Below, one piece after another: positions 24,058 to 35,257 of a DNA stretch of 64,000 bases. Source of the stretch: Cunninghamia lanceolata. Its lineage: Eukaryota; Streptophyta; Pinopsida; Cupressales; Cupressaceae. Below the pieces are notes generated by a model that saw nothing but the letters and a program-made list of their open reading frames with translations, did no database searches and was not told the DNA's origin. Position 1 is the stretch's first letter, and every line of letters begins with the position of its first letter. Position numbers and translations under genes: made by a program. Location: the NCBI GenBank assembly GCA_027924645.1, contig BSBN01000860.1:4464001-4528000 (forward strand), read 5' to 3'.

Positions 24058-25908
24058 TCTTCTACTATAGGTTCATTGTGATTTCCGCTACTATAGGTTC
24101 TAGTATTGACTCTTGCCACAGTTGCTTGCCATATAAAAATTTATGATGGTTTGGACTCTTTTTGACCTCAGATTCTGTGCTTAGATTTGGTGCTCAGATT
24201 CAGTCAAATCTCAGTGAAGGCTAGGCAATTAAATATAGAGATTTTTAAGGATTTAAAATTAGTTTCATGCATCCTTTATTAAATAAATTTTAAAGACACA
24301 ATAAACTAATCTAATAGAAGCTACTAAGATAAAGTATAAAAGAAACAACATTTTTAGATATATGAATATTGTCAAAGTGTTTTAGGAATATAAAACTTAT
24401 CAATTATAATATCCATGGCATCAAAAACAAAAATTATAATATGGAATCATGAATTATGGTAGAAAGAAGTTTGTATCATTTTTTAGATATATAAATATTG
24501 TCAAAGTGTTTTAGGAATATAAAACTTATCAATTATGATATCCATGGCATCAAAAACAAAAATTATAATATGGAACCATGAATTATGGTAGAAAGAAGTT
24601 TGTATCATTTAGTCCAAAATTTCTATCTCTTTGTGGAGCCATGTGTTTGTATCTCTGCTAGGGCCATAGGAGCATTACTTAGGATAAAGATTGACTTAGA
24701 AAACTAGAAGAATACATGTAATTCAAATATTTGGGATTTAATTGGAAAAAAGTCAAAAATTAAAAAAAAATGTTGTTTTTCCATCTAGCATGGTTCAAAA
24801 TGTTTTTTCTTTTTTTCTTTTTAAAACTAGAGTGAGGTCTAAGGGCAATGCTCTTGACCAAAGGTGGACCAATAGTTTCTCAACATGCTTTTTGTTAAGG
24901 TGTCTAATAGTTCCCGAAACAAAGGTGGACCAATAGTTGTTCATTAAGTCATGTTTTGTTGGTGTGCTGATGTGGCATCACATAATTGGTTGTTTTTAAA
25001 TCTAAAGGGCACATTTCATTCAATTATAGGTACTTATAGTCAACACTAACAACCTTAAAGTTACAACTACTACTGCTAAAGTTTTAAAAATATTAAGACT
25101 TAAGTCCAGAAACACTATCACAACTATTGGAACATGCTCAACGATTGGGTCCTCTCCCCTATGTTACTTTTAGTGATACCGAGGGCCCCATTAAAGATAT
25201 CCCAAAAATATACCAACACTATTTTCAGATCATAGTAATCTGGGAGTATTAATTGGATCAGTAAGAAGAACCACATAATTAGGGTTGGCATTCTGTTTCT
25301 AAGTTGATATCATCTACTGTTCTAGTTTGATTTATTCAATTGGTTCCTTCAAGTAGAGATTAAAGATCCTTTTGATAAATTACAAGTAACCTGGTTGTGT
25401 CAGTTGGATTATTAAGAAGAGTCTTTCAATTATTTCCTTGCATGATTATACAAGTTATTAACCAATATTAGTGTGCCAAACAATTAGAATTACTACCAAA
25501 TGTAAGCCACTTATCTTAGATTTTCATTTGACTCCATTTACCCAACAAGACATTGGTCTCACCCATTTCATTTTACTTAAAACTCAAGGATTCAAACCAT
25601 CTCACTATGATTTTTTAATTGTGAATATAAAAACTCAAATCAATTCACTATACTTGCAAATTGGTTATACAAGGGTTTAAATTAGTTCACTGTATTTGTC
25701 AATAAGAATGCAAGGATACAAATCATTTGCATATAACAACTAGGAGGTCTGCACAATTGAGGGCTAATGTAGAAAGGTTAGAGGATAAGTACAAACTTAT
25801 AGGAAATTTATATAATCTGTCAGGACACATTTGCTGTTCATGTGTGGTTATCTTGATTGGTTCCTTTTAACCTCTTGGTGCACAACTGTTATGTGACTAT
25901 TGTTATTG
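24058..25908. other. Intergenic AT-rich DNA between element B and the CACTA relic
   Basis: No gene seen. It holds the right copy of the 36-bp element B flank repeat (24117-24152), a 129-bp tandem pair and a short doubled phrase ACAAAGGTGGACCAATAG (near 24861 and 24920). I looked for a CACTA terminal repeat here and found none I could pair. Confidence 0.6.
24351..24608. repeat. 129-bp tandem duplication
   Basis: TTTTTAGATATAT begins at 24351 and again at 24480. The copies differ at only a few positions across GAATATTGTCAAAGTG, ATCCATGGCATCAAAA and GGTAGAAAGAAG, indicating a fairly recent local duplication. Confidence 0.85.
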
Positions 25909-26700
25909 CTGTGTATTACAGGATCCAGAGGAGGCCATGGAGAGAGGATGTGGATGTCGTAGAACTACTAAATCGTAGAGAGGAAAGTGGGTGGAAATAG
26001 ATATGACAATGGAATCTGTAGATAAAATAGAGGTAAGAAGAGAAAGCAACCTCAACCAAAGGAGGAAGGTGGTTATGAATTCACAAATGCTACAACATAG
26101 AGGAGATAAAGTTATTTTTTTGTCCATGAGGCCTCTGAGGTCAAACTTATTGGTTGAAAATGCACTGGAATGGTGATTAAATGTGATTCTATGATCAAGG
26201 GACAAGTTTGAAAATTAGGATGGCCAAAACATGATATGAATATGTCACATATATGACTAAAGTGAGGTTTTGTGTTGGATAGCATATTCATTGAAATGAT
26301 ATAATTGGTGTACTAAACATTATTTACTATGCTGTGTATTATAGGGGCCAGATGAGGCCATGGCAACAGATCGTGTCATATCAAATGAGAACACGACGGA
26401 AGAAACGGGACATCGGGTACTCAAATTTTGACTTAACTTAGGAAAAAATGATCTGATGGCATTTTGTGATACATCCATCTTTTTTCACAGTATTATTGAA
26501 ATTTAGAATGTATTATCCAATCTTGACATAAATTAATGCATGTTGTTGATTATTTTAGATGGAGATTGGAGCAAATGCAGAGCCTGAGCGTTCAACTAGC
26601 AAAAAAAAAAGATATGTAAGTGGATGTGGACCTAAAACTATTAAATCACATAGATGATAGTGGGTGGAAGAGGATAGGACAATGGATCCTGCAGACACTA
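25909..26700 (+). repeat. Duplicated 5' exon segments of the CACTA gene
   Basis: TGCTGTGTATTACAGGATCC, then GAGGCCATGG (near 25909-25942), resembles TGCTGTGTATTATAGGGGCC, then GAGGCCATGG (near 26331-26362). The next segment, GGATGTGGATGTCG to GACAATGGAATC (25946-26015), resembles GGATGTGGACCTAA to GACAATGGATCC (26622-26690). Exons and their intron borders were duplicated. Both copies contain stops, so coding use is doubtful. Confidence 0.6.
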
Positions 26701-27932
26701 CAAATGATTGCACTGAACAAGAGGTTGGTCAAGACTATAGTACATGGGATGAATACTTTGAGAAAATTGTTGTTTGTGGATGTTCTGTATGTCGTGGAAA
26801 GAAACAATTCAAACGAGTGATTGTACAAAGACATTACATATATGATGAGATTATAGTCGATAGTATGCCTCCTACAATAGATTCAAATCCAATAGGAATT
26901 GTGGTAATGAATTTTCCATTTTGATATAAATAACATGTATACTTCATTTAAACATTGTTTTATATTATTTAAATAACTAATTGTTTTCTTAATGGATACT
27001 TGCAGGGTAAAGTTCTTGGTTTAATGTTTCCTGGATCATCGACTTCCAGCCTAGAGGGCAATGATCATTCATCAGATGATACATCTAACAAAAATATGTG
27101 CCCATATACCAGCTCCAAAGATGAGGACTTGATGAAAACAAGTAATAGAACAAGAACCGGTTTAAAGATGCATAATTTGCTTAAAGACAAGGGGAAGGTG
27201 GACTACATACCCTATGAGAATGAATGTGATGGAGATGATGACTTGTCCCTAAGTTTGAGATCAATTTACAAAGAGACATTTGATCGTCGACTATATTGCG
27301 CTTGGCCTAGTGATCAACAACTACCTAGAGTGTACGAGGTGTTTCAATTTTGGGGATACAACTACATGATACGACCCTCCAATATTCATGGAGCGAATCT
27401 AGGCCTCTTTGTCCTCCAAAATGTATATGTGGGATCTAAACATAGAAACAATTCAGAACAAACCACTAGGAGATTAATGCCATATTATGGTCCATCATAT
27501 TACAGTGGTGAATGGAGAAGGCTAGCATAATATAAGCCTAGCATGTCAGCATATGGTCTAAATATGAATATGTATACACATAATCTCCAATTGGAAAGTG
27601 GAAAAGAAATGAATAGAGGCCATCTTATGTATATAGATGGATGTGCATACACACACAAAAATATTGCAGGATTTATAAATAGTAGTAAGGGAAGGGACCC
27701 TAATGTAAGACCAAATTGTCAATTTGTTGAGGTTATAAATGATAAAGATGGAGATATGGAAAGAGAGGTTGATAGATTCATAATGGTTGAGGCTATTATG
27801 GACCTTACCATTGGGAATGAGTTATTGATTGATTACCCCTTCTTAAAATGCACTCCTGCGCAAAAGAAAAGGGAAGAACAAGGTCTCCCTAAGGATGTTC
27901 TTAAGGACAGAAAACCAAAGAATAATAAATGA
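26664..27932 (+). pseudogene. SET-domain (protein-lysine methyltransferase-like) ORF within the CACTA element
   Basis: Exon 26664-26903 encodes a Cys-containing stretch (VVCGCSVCRGKKQFKRVIVQ) that may be a degraded transposon-associated zinc domain. Its start is uncertain. An intron 26904-27005 (GTAATG...TTGCAG) keeps phase with exon 27006-27932. That exon has an acidic region and then a SET-like domain: NIHGANLGLFVLQNVYVG (S-adenosylmethionine-binding start), LMPYYGP, the core AGFINSSKGRDPN in place of the usual NHSC box, and GNELLIDYPF with the catalytic-type Tyr. A premature TAA at 27528 falls inside the domain. Another stop ends the frame after KPKNNK. In life it would methylate a lysine, perhaps on histones, but the altered NHSC box and the stop make activity doubtful. 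It could be a separate gene or the N-terminus of the transposase transcript. Confidence 0.65.
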
Positions 27933-28166
27933 TTGTGTACTGATGTTTTATAAACTATGTTGTCAAAATTGTGTTTTCTTTAAATTATTGTATAAAAAAG
28001 GTAGTCTATAAAATAAAGTTCCATTATTCAATTAATGTATATATGTTCATACAATTTATATTTTTATTTTTTAAGCCATATTTGATTATATTTCTTTGAA
28101 ATTGATACATTTTGAATTTAGTGCAATTGTTGGCAAACATTAAATAATGCTTGCGTTTGTTAATAG
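27933..28166 (+). other. Spacer or intron between SET ORF and transposase exon
   Basis: AT-rich, no coding signal. It ends with a plausible acceptor (TTGTTAATAG) before the transposase exon. Confidence 0.5.
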
Positions 28167-29120
28167 GTAGAAGATGTTGATGAAACACATACTAATACCC
28201 AAGATCCAACTAGTTTATTAAGGTTTGGACGGGATGATCCAAACCATCCTTTAAACCATACCAGGCAGAAAAGAGAAACATTGAAGAGAATACTAGCAAC
28301 TGAGAAATTTGAATTGCTGATGAGATCCGCATACACTGATGACATACCAGCTAGCCCTTATGATGATGCTCATGATAGTGAAAATGCAGTGCATGAAGAA
28401 GGATTGAATGAAATGCTTACAGATTTCTTTGGGGATGGAAACAATGGTGACAATAATGATCATATGGTTGACAGTAACGATGATAGCAGGGGTAATTACC
28501 ACCAATGTAATGTTGATGATAACAACCTGAAAGACTCCATCAAGCAAGTAGCGAAGACACCCGTGTTCAAATCAGGTGCAAGTAGAACTTCAAAACTGGC
28601 TTGCACATTAATATTATTAGAAATCAAGTCACTATTTGGTTGGTCAGACAAAGGATTCACTACCCTACTAAAGTGAGATGAAATCCATTTCTTACTTTGC
28701 ATTGTCAATTGGTGTACATAATTCGTAAACATTCATCTACTTCATTTTTATTTCTTTAAGGGGAATTTAAAACCATATATTGTATATAAACAGTCCTAGT
28801 ATAGATTGACATATGAAACATGTTCATCATAAGTCAAACATTCAATTGATTTAATCTCTGGCAATCTTACAGGGCACTAAAAACTAAAATATTCCCTAAA
28901 GAGAATGTGTTGCCATCAACTTGCAGAGAGGCGCGTCTATTGTTGGTTGAGTTGGGGATTGAATATAAGCAAATTCATTCATGTAAAAATAATTGCATTT
29001 TATACAGAGATGAATATGAAAACAAGGTAGAATGCCCTATATGCAAAGAGAAGAGATATCGTATAGATGTACAAGGTCCGACAGTTCCAAAGAAGGTTTT
29101 ACGTCACATGCCAATTATAC
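28167..29120 (+). pseudogene. CACTA TNP2-type transposase, N-terminal part
   Basis: Exon 28167-28672, an intron 28673-28872 (GTGAGATG...CTTACAG) and exon 28873-29120. The first exon ends with LLEIKSLFGWSDKGFTTLLK and the second continues ALKTKIFP, ENVLPSTCREARLLLVELG, YKQIHSCKNNCILYRDEYEN and CPICKEKRY. These are hallmark positions of plant TNP2 transposases (the cysteines of the zinc-like segment are present). The acidic N-terminal stretch (DDAHDSEN, GDGNNGDNND) is typical of the family. The frame runs into element D at 29121 after KVLRHMPII, just before the catalytic DDE core would begin. Confidence 0.83.
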
Positions 29121-29479
29121 TGTAATGAAACAACTTGCACAATATCTGAATATAATAGTAATATGCTACAAATACTTGATAATAATATGCCACTTCGAGG
29201 GGGCAACCTCCTCATCCACTTCAAGGGGGATACCTCCAACAATCTTCAATGAGAACACAATACACAATATGATCATCTAATAAGACTCACTACCCCTATA
29301 TATACCTATTTATGCCTAGGATATCACCCAGGCTGACTTAGATAGCCCTATAGAAGCCTTAGGCTGACCTAAACAACTAAATAACAATATAATAATGATA
29401 ATATGACTTAATTAAGAGTTAAGATAGCCACAAGCCGACTATTCATAACCATATACACTATAGAAGTAAGGGCATAACA
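29121..29479 (-). repeat. 3' LTR of element D (359 bp)
   Basis: Plus-strand ends TGTAATG and GCATAACA (TG...CA). It contains CCTATATATACC, a TATA-like word. Confidence 0.78.
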
Positions 29480-30449
29480 TGCCCCCCACCTTTACAAAAG
29501 CGTTGTCCTCAACGCTGATCAATTGTGGTAGTTTCTTCATATAATCTTCATCATCCCATGTGGCAACTTCAACTAGAAGATATTTCCTTGATGTCCTCAG
29601 CTTATTCAGGTGTGTTTGGAAAATTAACTTCAGCTCCAAGATGTGTCTTCCCTTTGCATCTAGCTCTTGATGGTGATGAATGTGTTCTTCCTTTACTTGA
29701 ACCTTTTGATGTGCCATAGAGGAAAAGGTGAGGAATAGTACATGGTACCCTTGCATTGGTTGAATAGCTTGACTAGGAAGTTCTTCTTCTTCTTTCACTT
29801 TTTCCTCTTCATTGCCTTTTTCTTCTTCTTCTTCATCATCATCATCTTCTTCTTCTTGCACTTCTTCTTTTTGTTCTTCTTCTTCTTCTTCTTCTTCTTC
29901 TGGTTCTTCTTCTTTTTCTTCTTCTTCTGCTTCTTCTTCTTCTTCTATTTCTTCTTCTTCTTCTTCTTCTGGTTCTTCTTCTTTTTCTTCTTCTTCTACT
30001 TCTTCTTCTTCTGGTTCTTCTTCTTCTTCTGGTTCTTCTTCTTCTTTGTCTGCTGCTGCTTCTTCTTCTTCTTCTTCTTCTATTTCTTCTTCTTCTTCTT
30101 CTGGTTCTTCTTCTTTTTCTTCTTCTTCTTCTACTTCTTCTTCTACTTCTTCTTCTTCTGGGTCTTCTTCTTTTTTCACATCTTGGTGTTGTGACTGCTT
30201 ATGTTTGGAAAGTATCTCCAAAATTTTCTCAATATCACATGACTTAGCCAACCCTTTCATTTGTTCACCCATAATGGACAAGATTTCACCTTTCATCTTG
30301 CTATTTTCTTTATGAATAAGTTCAAGTATATTTTCATATTCTTTTTTATCAACATCCTCATTTTCCACCTCCTCCTTGCCTGGAGTTTTTCCCGGTGTGG
30401 TAACATTCTTTTTGCCTCTTGTTTCAGGGCCCGTCATGATGGAAACCAA
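29480..30449 (-). CDS. Glu-rich Gag/Pol-remnant ORF of element D
   Basis: A 336-residue frame whose stop at 29439 lies in the LTR. The likely ATG is either at 30449 or at the nearby internal Met. The N-terminus (TPGKTPGKEEVENED) and a helical segment are followed by about 130 residues that are almost all Glu, encoded by a GAA/GAG repeat (TTC/TTCTTCT on the plus strand, 29770-30175). The last ~60 residues include YLLVEVATWDDEDYMKKLPQ, which resembles the extreme C-terminus (chromodomain-like tail) of Ty3 polyproteins, often of the form ATWEDE. The frame therefore joins the start of Gag to the end of Pol, with all enzymes deleted. It may be spared frameshifts only because the repeat expands in triplets. 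Confidence 0.6.
29770..30175. repeat. TTC-rich (GAA) microsatellite
   Basis: About 400 bp of nearly pure TTC/TCT triplets with TGG, TAT and GCT interruptions. It encodes the poly-Glu stretch on the minus strand. Plus-strand open frames here (poly-Phe and poly-Ser) are artefacts. Confidence 0.9.
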
Positions 30450-30781
30450 TATTTTTGAAATAAATCACACAAATGAAATGTAAATTTTCTAAAAAATTTA
30501 CTATAACTTACTAAGGCCAAGATACCACTTACCTAGAAAAAAATTAAAAAAATTAGCAAATTTGCTGCCTTGAGAGTGAATTTGTTGGAAACCCTAATTT
30601 TGCAATAACTCGCTTATTTTTTCTTCAATTCCTTTGAAATCTGGACTGTATCTTCTTTAATATGGTCTTCAAAAACCCTTTAAAAATATTTAAAAAATTC
30701 ACTAAAATCTGAAAGTTATGCTCTTCCCAAAATCACCTCCAATGTTGAGAATTTTTTTTGCCTCTACGGTGCCAAGATCAT

Positions 30782-30793
30782 GCTCTGATACCA
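30782..30793 (-). promoter_or_regulatory. Primer-binding site of element D
   Basis: TGGTATCAGAGC on the minus strand, two bases from the LTR edge. Complementary to initiator tRNA-Met. Confidence 0.83.
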
Positions 30794-30795
30794 CT

Positions 30796-31124
30796 TGTAA
30801 TGAAACAACTTGCACAATATCTGAATATAATAGTAAATATGTTGCAAATACTTGATAATAATATGCCACTTCAAGGGGGCAACCTCCTCTTCCACTTCGA
30901 GGGTGATACCTCCAGTAGTCTTCAATGAGAACACAATACACAATATGATGATCTAATAAGACTCACTACCCCTATATATACCTATTTATGCCTAGGATAT
31001 CACCCAGGCCGACTTAGATAGCCCTATAGAAGCCTTAGGCCGACCTAAACAACTAAATAACAATATAATAATGATAATATGACTTAATTAAGAGTTAAGA
31101 TAGCCACAAGCCGACTATTCATAA
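30796..31124 (-). repeat. 5' LTR of element D, truncated
   Basis: Matches 29121-29448 with roughly ten differences, then stops at ATTCATAA. The last ~31 bp of the left copy are absent. Confidence 0.78.
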
Positions 31125-31400
31125 GCAGTAGTAGTAGTACTAAATATATTTTGATATTTTGTTGTGTGAGGAAAAATTACTAATCACCTTTTCATAAATG
31201 TGTTTGATAGCATATCATGCCATTGGCAATTAGGGGGGATTCCTGTCTTACAGTTGACTTAAGGAATGCCATAAATTGATTGTTAGCATTTACAAGGTAT
31301 GTGGTTATATGAAATGTTCATGTGTGAGAGACATAGAGATATTATATTGGATTTTAATTTTTGACTAAAGGTTCTTACTAATTTACTATTCTTATATTAG
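31125..31400 (+). other. CACTA intron remnant between element D and the next exon
   Basis: AT-rich and non-coding. It ends TTATATTAG before the exon at 31401. Confidence 0.5.
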
Positions 31401-33275
31401 GTGGGTGACCTCCAAGGAGATCCACGAATGTGAAGTGCCAAAATGGAAGAAGGAAATTGCAGAAATTGTATGTGTATTTAAGAAGGATCTCCCTACAAGT
31501 TTCATGGACCTACAAGTCGATTTACTTATACACCTAGTCAATGACATTGAATTGGCAAGTGTCATATCAACGAGGTGGATGTTTTTCTTTGAGAGGTATA
31601 TGAAATCTCTAACAAGATATATCTGACAAAAGGTACATCCAGAGGGTTGCATCGCTGAAGGGTATGTATTGAATGAAGCATTTTTCTTCCTATGTGAATT
31701 CCTTGGTAAGGATTTTGAAGATGGGCCACACTTCTGGGATGAAGAATGAGCATCAGATATTATTGATGGAGAAAAACCACAATCTAATGGTGTTCAAGTA
31801 GAAATTAGTAAGTAAATTCATGATCAGTGTGGTTATTTTTCTTGCAATCATTAATTGACTCTATAATTTATTTGTCAAATTAATAGCATGACATTTGGAG
31901 TTTGAAATAAACATGTTGACATGTAATAGGTGTAGATGAAAGTGCTATATTTGACAAGTTCATTTTGTACCACATGGACTTTATGAACAAATGGATCGAT
32001 TTGTATGATAAAAAGAGAGAAGAAGTGTTAGAAGCAACGATACAGTTTAAGAGATCGAACCCAAGGAATACTCCACTTCCCACTGATCTGCTTGGGGAAT
32101 GGGGCAAAGATTGCACACTAGAATGGGTTACTGAACAAATTCAAAATCAAATAGAAGATGCAGGTATAGATTCAAACATAACAGAAGATGAAATCAACAT
32201 GTCTAGAGGATGTGAAAGAAAGGTATAATTAGAATTTTACAAAATGTTGTTTCCTTACAATTTTGACACTATTAACTATTTTAATATTCATCATTATATT
32301 TGTTTTCACCAAAATAAATAGTCTTTCACAGGCGAGGAATTATTCAGCAATGTGGTCATATGGTCGACATTATCGTGTAGAAAGTGTAGATGTAAAGAGA
32401 CGATCCTTCGATTGTGGCATCATGGTTGACTTCAAGCAATCCAGTCAATCAAGCTCAAAAGATAAGAATATAATTGAAGGGAATCTACAATATGTTGGGC
32501 AATTACAAGAAATTATTGAGTTGTATTTCTGCTCTTTTAAATGTTGTGTTTTTAAGTGTAGATGGTATGAAGCATTTGAGAGGATACGAAGACATGATAC
32601 CCATAGTGGATTGTTTTCTATAGATTCCTTATGTTTCCTACCAGAGGATAAGGAGCCTTATGTTCTACCAATTCGTTGTGAGCAGGTATTTCTTTAACTC
32701 AAACAAGAAGCGGTAGTGATCATTAATCTATTAATTCATAGTTTATTGTGAATATATACATGTGTTTATTAATCAATAAATTTGTTATACCATACGTCTA
32801 ATATATGTATGTCGTTCATGTGCAGGTATTTTTCTATGAAGATTTTTTGGACCCGAAATGGATATTTGTCATACATTATGATCCAAGATTAAGGCATGTA
32901 TTTGACGATGCATTAGTGGATACTGGGCAAAACAATGATGACCAACAAAATGAGAGAGAGGGATTAGAGAACATCGAAGAAATTGACATCCATGATAATG
33001 TTAAAGATGGTTATGTTCAGGCACAAGAAGACAACAATCCAGAGTTAGATGATGTTATGGAAGACAACAATATGGATGGTATAGAAAATGATGATCCAAA
33101 TACATCTGGTAACAATATGGATGGTCTACAGTCAAATTTCAATGATGATGAAGATGATGCAGGTCAAGATGAGGATGATGATAATATTAAATACTTGAAA
33201 GAACATATGAACATTGACAATGATACACTTGATGACATTGTACCAGACAAAAATGTTAATGACCAAGACTTGTAA
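31401..33275 (+). pseudogene. CACTA TNP2-type transposase, C-terminal part (DUF4218 and DUF4216 regions)
   Basis: Exon from 31401: VTSKEIHECEVPKWKKEI, then LPTSFMDLQVDLLIHLVND, RWMFFFERYMKSLTRYI, an in-frame TGA at 31624, then VHPEGCIAEGYVLNEAFFF. This is the C-terminal DUF4218-type region. The stop sits where relatives have Arg (CGA to TGA would explain it). A second exon (about 31931-32225) and a third (to 32685) lead to the DUF4216-like stretch FKCCVFKCRWYEAF and YVLPIRCEQ. A 140-bp intron (32686-32825) is followed by VFFYEDFLDPKWIFVIHYDPR and an Asp/Asn-rich tail to TAA at 33273. The DDE catalytic core that should precede this part is absent from the window. Confidence 0.8.
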
Positions 33276-35257
33276 ATTTTTAGAATTATTTACAATCTAT
33301 GTTTAAAAAAGGATGATTCTTATGGCCTAAATTTTGTAATGCTTCAGTAATATTATTTGTGTTGATACAAATTATCTATTGCAATATCCTTAAATTGTTC
33401 AATCTTTGGTATGAATCGATGGCAGAAAAAAATAGGATTACTTGGATGCTTCTTCCATTCATTTTGTATCAACATATGTTCGTGAAGACATAAAATTTAA
33501 TAAAATATTAATGCACATAACTCACAATTATTTAAATAAGAAACTTTGTTAACTTTATTATTTTTAAATAGTTTCCATTTTTATGTTGAATATAATTTTG
33601 AACATGTAACTGAAAACATCCACAGTAAATGCTTTACTGTATTAGCATATTCATTCACATAAGCACAGTATTGAGGATCAATAACTGATATTCATTCAAA
33701 TATAAGAAGAAATAAGTATGGCAAACATAAGAAGAATACATAATGATAAGACAGTCATGGAGTTACACTAATGCTTTGTCATAGGTAGCCTTCTTAATAA
33801 ATCCATATTAATGATTCCCAAGGTAGTGTCAAAACTAAGAGAGGGGTGTAGAGTCCAAGCTTCCTATTTCCAATATTTTGCAATGCTACAAAGAATGAGA
33901 GACTTGATGTGGTTCTCAATTTGCACATATGTGATGCCACTAGAATTGTTGTTCAAGTGTTGCTAGTGTTTTAGTAATGTTGAAGTGTTGAGTTATTTTG
34001 GAATAATATGCTTCCTAGATGAGTCTCTAGTGTGGTGTGGTGTCTAAAGCATAGAGATACTTGATCTTGTAGAGAAGCTTGTTAGACATGTAAAATTCAC
34101 CAACCTATTTTCCTTGTAAGAGCTTCGTGTAGTTCTATGCAAAGTACAAGTCTGGTGGTTAGAGAGGTTCCCAGTCAAAGAGGTTGTGACCACATGAGTC
34201 CAACATTATGGTGAGTGCATGAACTAGCTATTTGCTTAGGCAGTCAAATACCTTTTTGTCTTTAGGCTCTGCTAGACCTAGGTCGGTGTACCTTGAAAGA
34301 TATTACAGATTTTTGTGTAACCTTCACAGTGGCAAACGGGTGTGAAGTAGATGTAAGGGTTGGAATGTATTTCTAAGGTTAAGGTTGGAAAATATGAATA
34401 GGGTATGAAGATTAATAGTAAATTGGACCAATGCTTTATCTATTGGGCAAAGAAATCAGGAGTCAATGGTGTAATGGATCTTTATATTGACTTAACTCAG
34501 ATTGTTAGGCACTTATGTAAATTTGTATCTTGTGCAGATGTGCAAGAATGTTGAGGTACAAGATTCTTCTTATAAATCCCAATGATATTTCCTCAAATTG
34601 CTATGACCTAGAATATATTGTTCAAAGGATTTTAACCCTGGGCAAAGACCAATAAACATTGACTACTCAGCCGGATTTAAATCAACTTCCTTAGAAACCA
34701 ATCACATAGATCATATAGTAACAACAAATGTATACTGAAAAATTAATGATATCCTTGATATATTAAATTAAAAAACGTGACAAACCACTTTGGAGAAAAT
34801 CATGCAACTCATAAATATTAACATCAACACAACAATTGAACATCAATTTTGGATCCACCAACTAACTCTAATTCTTTTTATTAATTTAGCAATTCATACT
34901 GGTTTGAAAACATAGATAGATGGAAATGGATTCTTTGAATACTGCTTTTATATTAAATATATGTCTCTGAAATAGATTGGATGATCTCCTTCATAGTAGC
35001 CTTGGTATCCTATTTATAGGATGCAAACAAGCTTTAGGCCCGAAACATTATACGTTTTCATAATAACATCTTTTGATAACTAATGCATAATTAACAAACA
35101 TAAATGAAGATAAAAGCATATGTAGCGATCTGATTCTGGCTCCATTAATCTCCATAGAGTGACCCGTGACTCAAAGGCCTGACAAGGTCGTCCTCATCTC
35201 CATAATACAGATTGATACACCTGCATTGCTTGAAAAAATTGTACTCCTTTTGCTTCA
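33276..35257. other. Intergenic AT-rich DNA
   Basis: No gene recognised. GCTTTATCTATTGGGCAAAG (near 34431) resembles GCCTTATCTATTGGGTAATG (near 52291), a hint of an unclassified repeat shared with the 52-kb region. The last ~250 bp belong to the 3' region of family X copy 2. Confidence 0.5.
35002..35035 (-). promoter_or_regulatory. Conserved TATA-like block downstream of family X copy 2
   Basis: Minus strand: AAAGCTTGTTTGCATCC, then TATAAATAGGATACCAAG. Counterpart of 16212-16262. Confidence 0.45.

Larger units (their letters stand above)
29121..31124 (-). mobile_element. Element D: small non-autonomous LTR element, Ty3-derived remnant, truncated
   Basis: Direct repeats at 29121-29479 and 30796-31124 begin (plus strand) TGTAATGAAACAAC. 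A minus-strand primer-binding site TGGTATCAGAGC (30782-30793) lies beside the right repeat, and a purine tract AAAGGTGGGGGG (complement at 29480-29494) lies beside the left one, so the element is on the minus strand. The right LTR lacks its last ~30 bp. The element interrupts a CACTA transposase exon on its left; on its right lies an intron preceding the next surviving exon. No target duplication can be read because of the truncation. Confidence 0.8.
25909..33275 (+). mobile_element. Decayed CACTA (En/Spm-type) DNA transposon carrying a SET-domain ORF
   Basis: Plus-strand exons encode, in order, a Cys-rich segment, a SET domain, the N-terminal part of a TNP2-type transposase and, after a gap, the C-terminal transposase regions (DUF4218-like then DUF4216-like). 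Introns with GT-AG ends are recognisable at 26904-27005, 28673-28872 and 32686-32825. The middle of the transposase is missing, and element D sits at the break. I could not find paired CACTA-type terminal inverted repeats, so the limits given are those of the coding remnants. Confidence 0.75.

Noticed and set aside
29742..30315. Plus-strand poly-Phe and poly-Ser open frames
   Set aside because: They are the other reading frames of the TTC microsatellite. The minus-strand Glu-rich frame explains the sequence.
25100..34000. CACTA terminal inverted repeats
   Set aside because: CACTATCACAACTATTGG near 25113 was considered, but no matching inverted partner was found on the right side.
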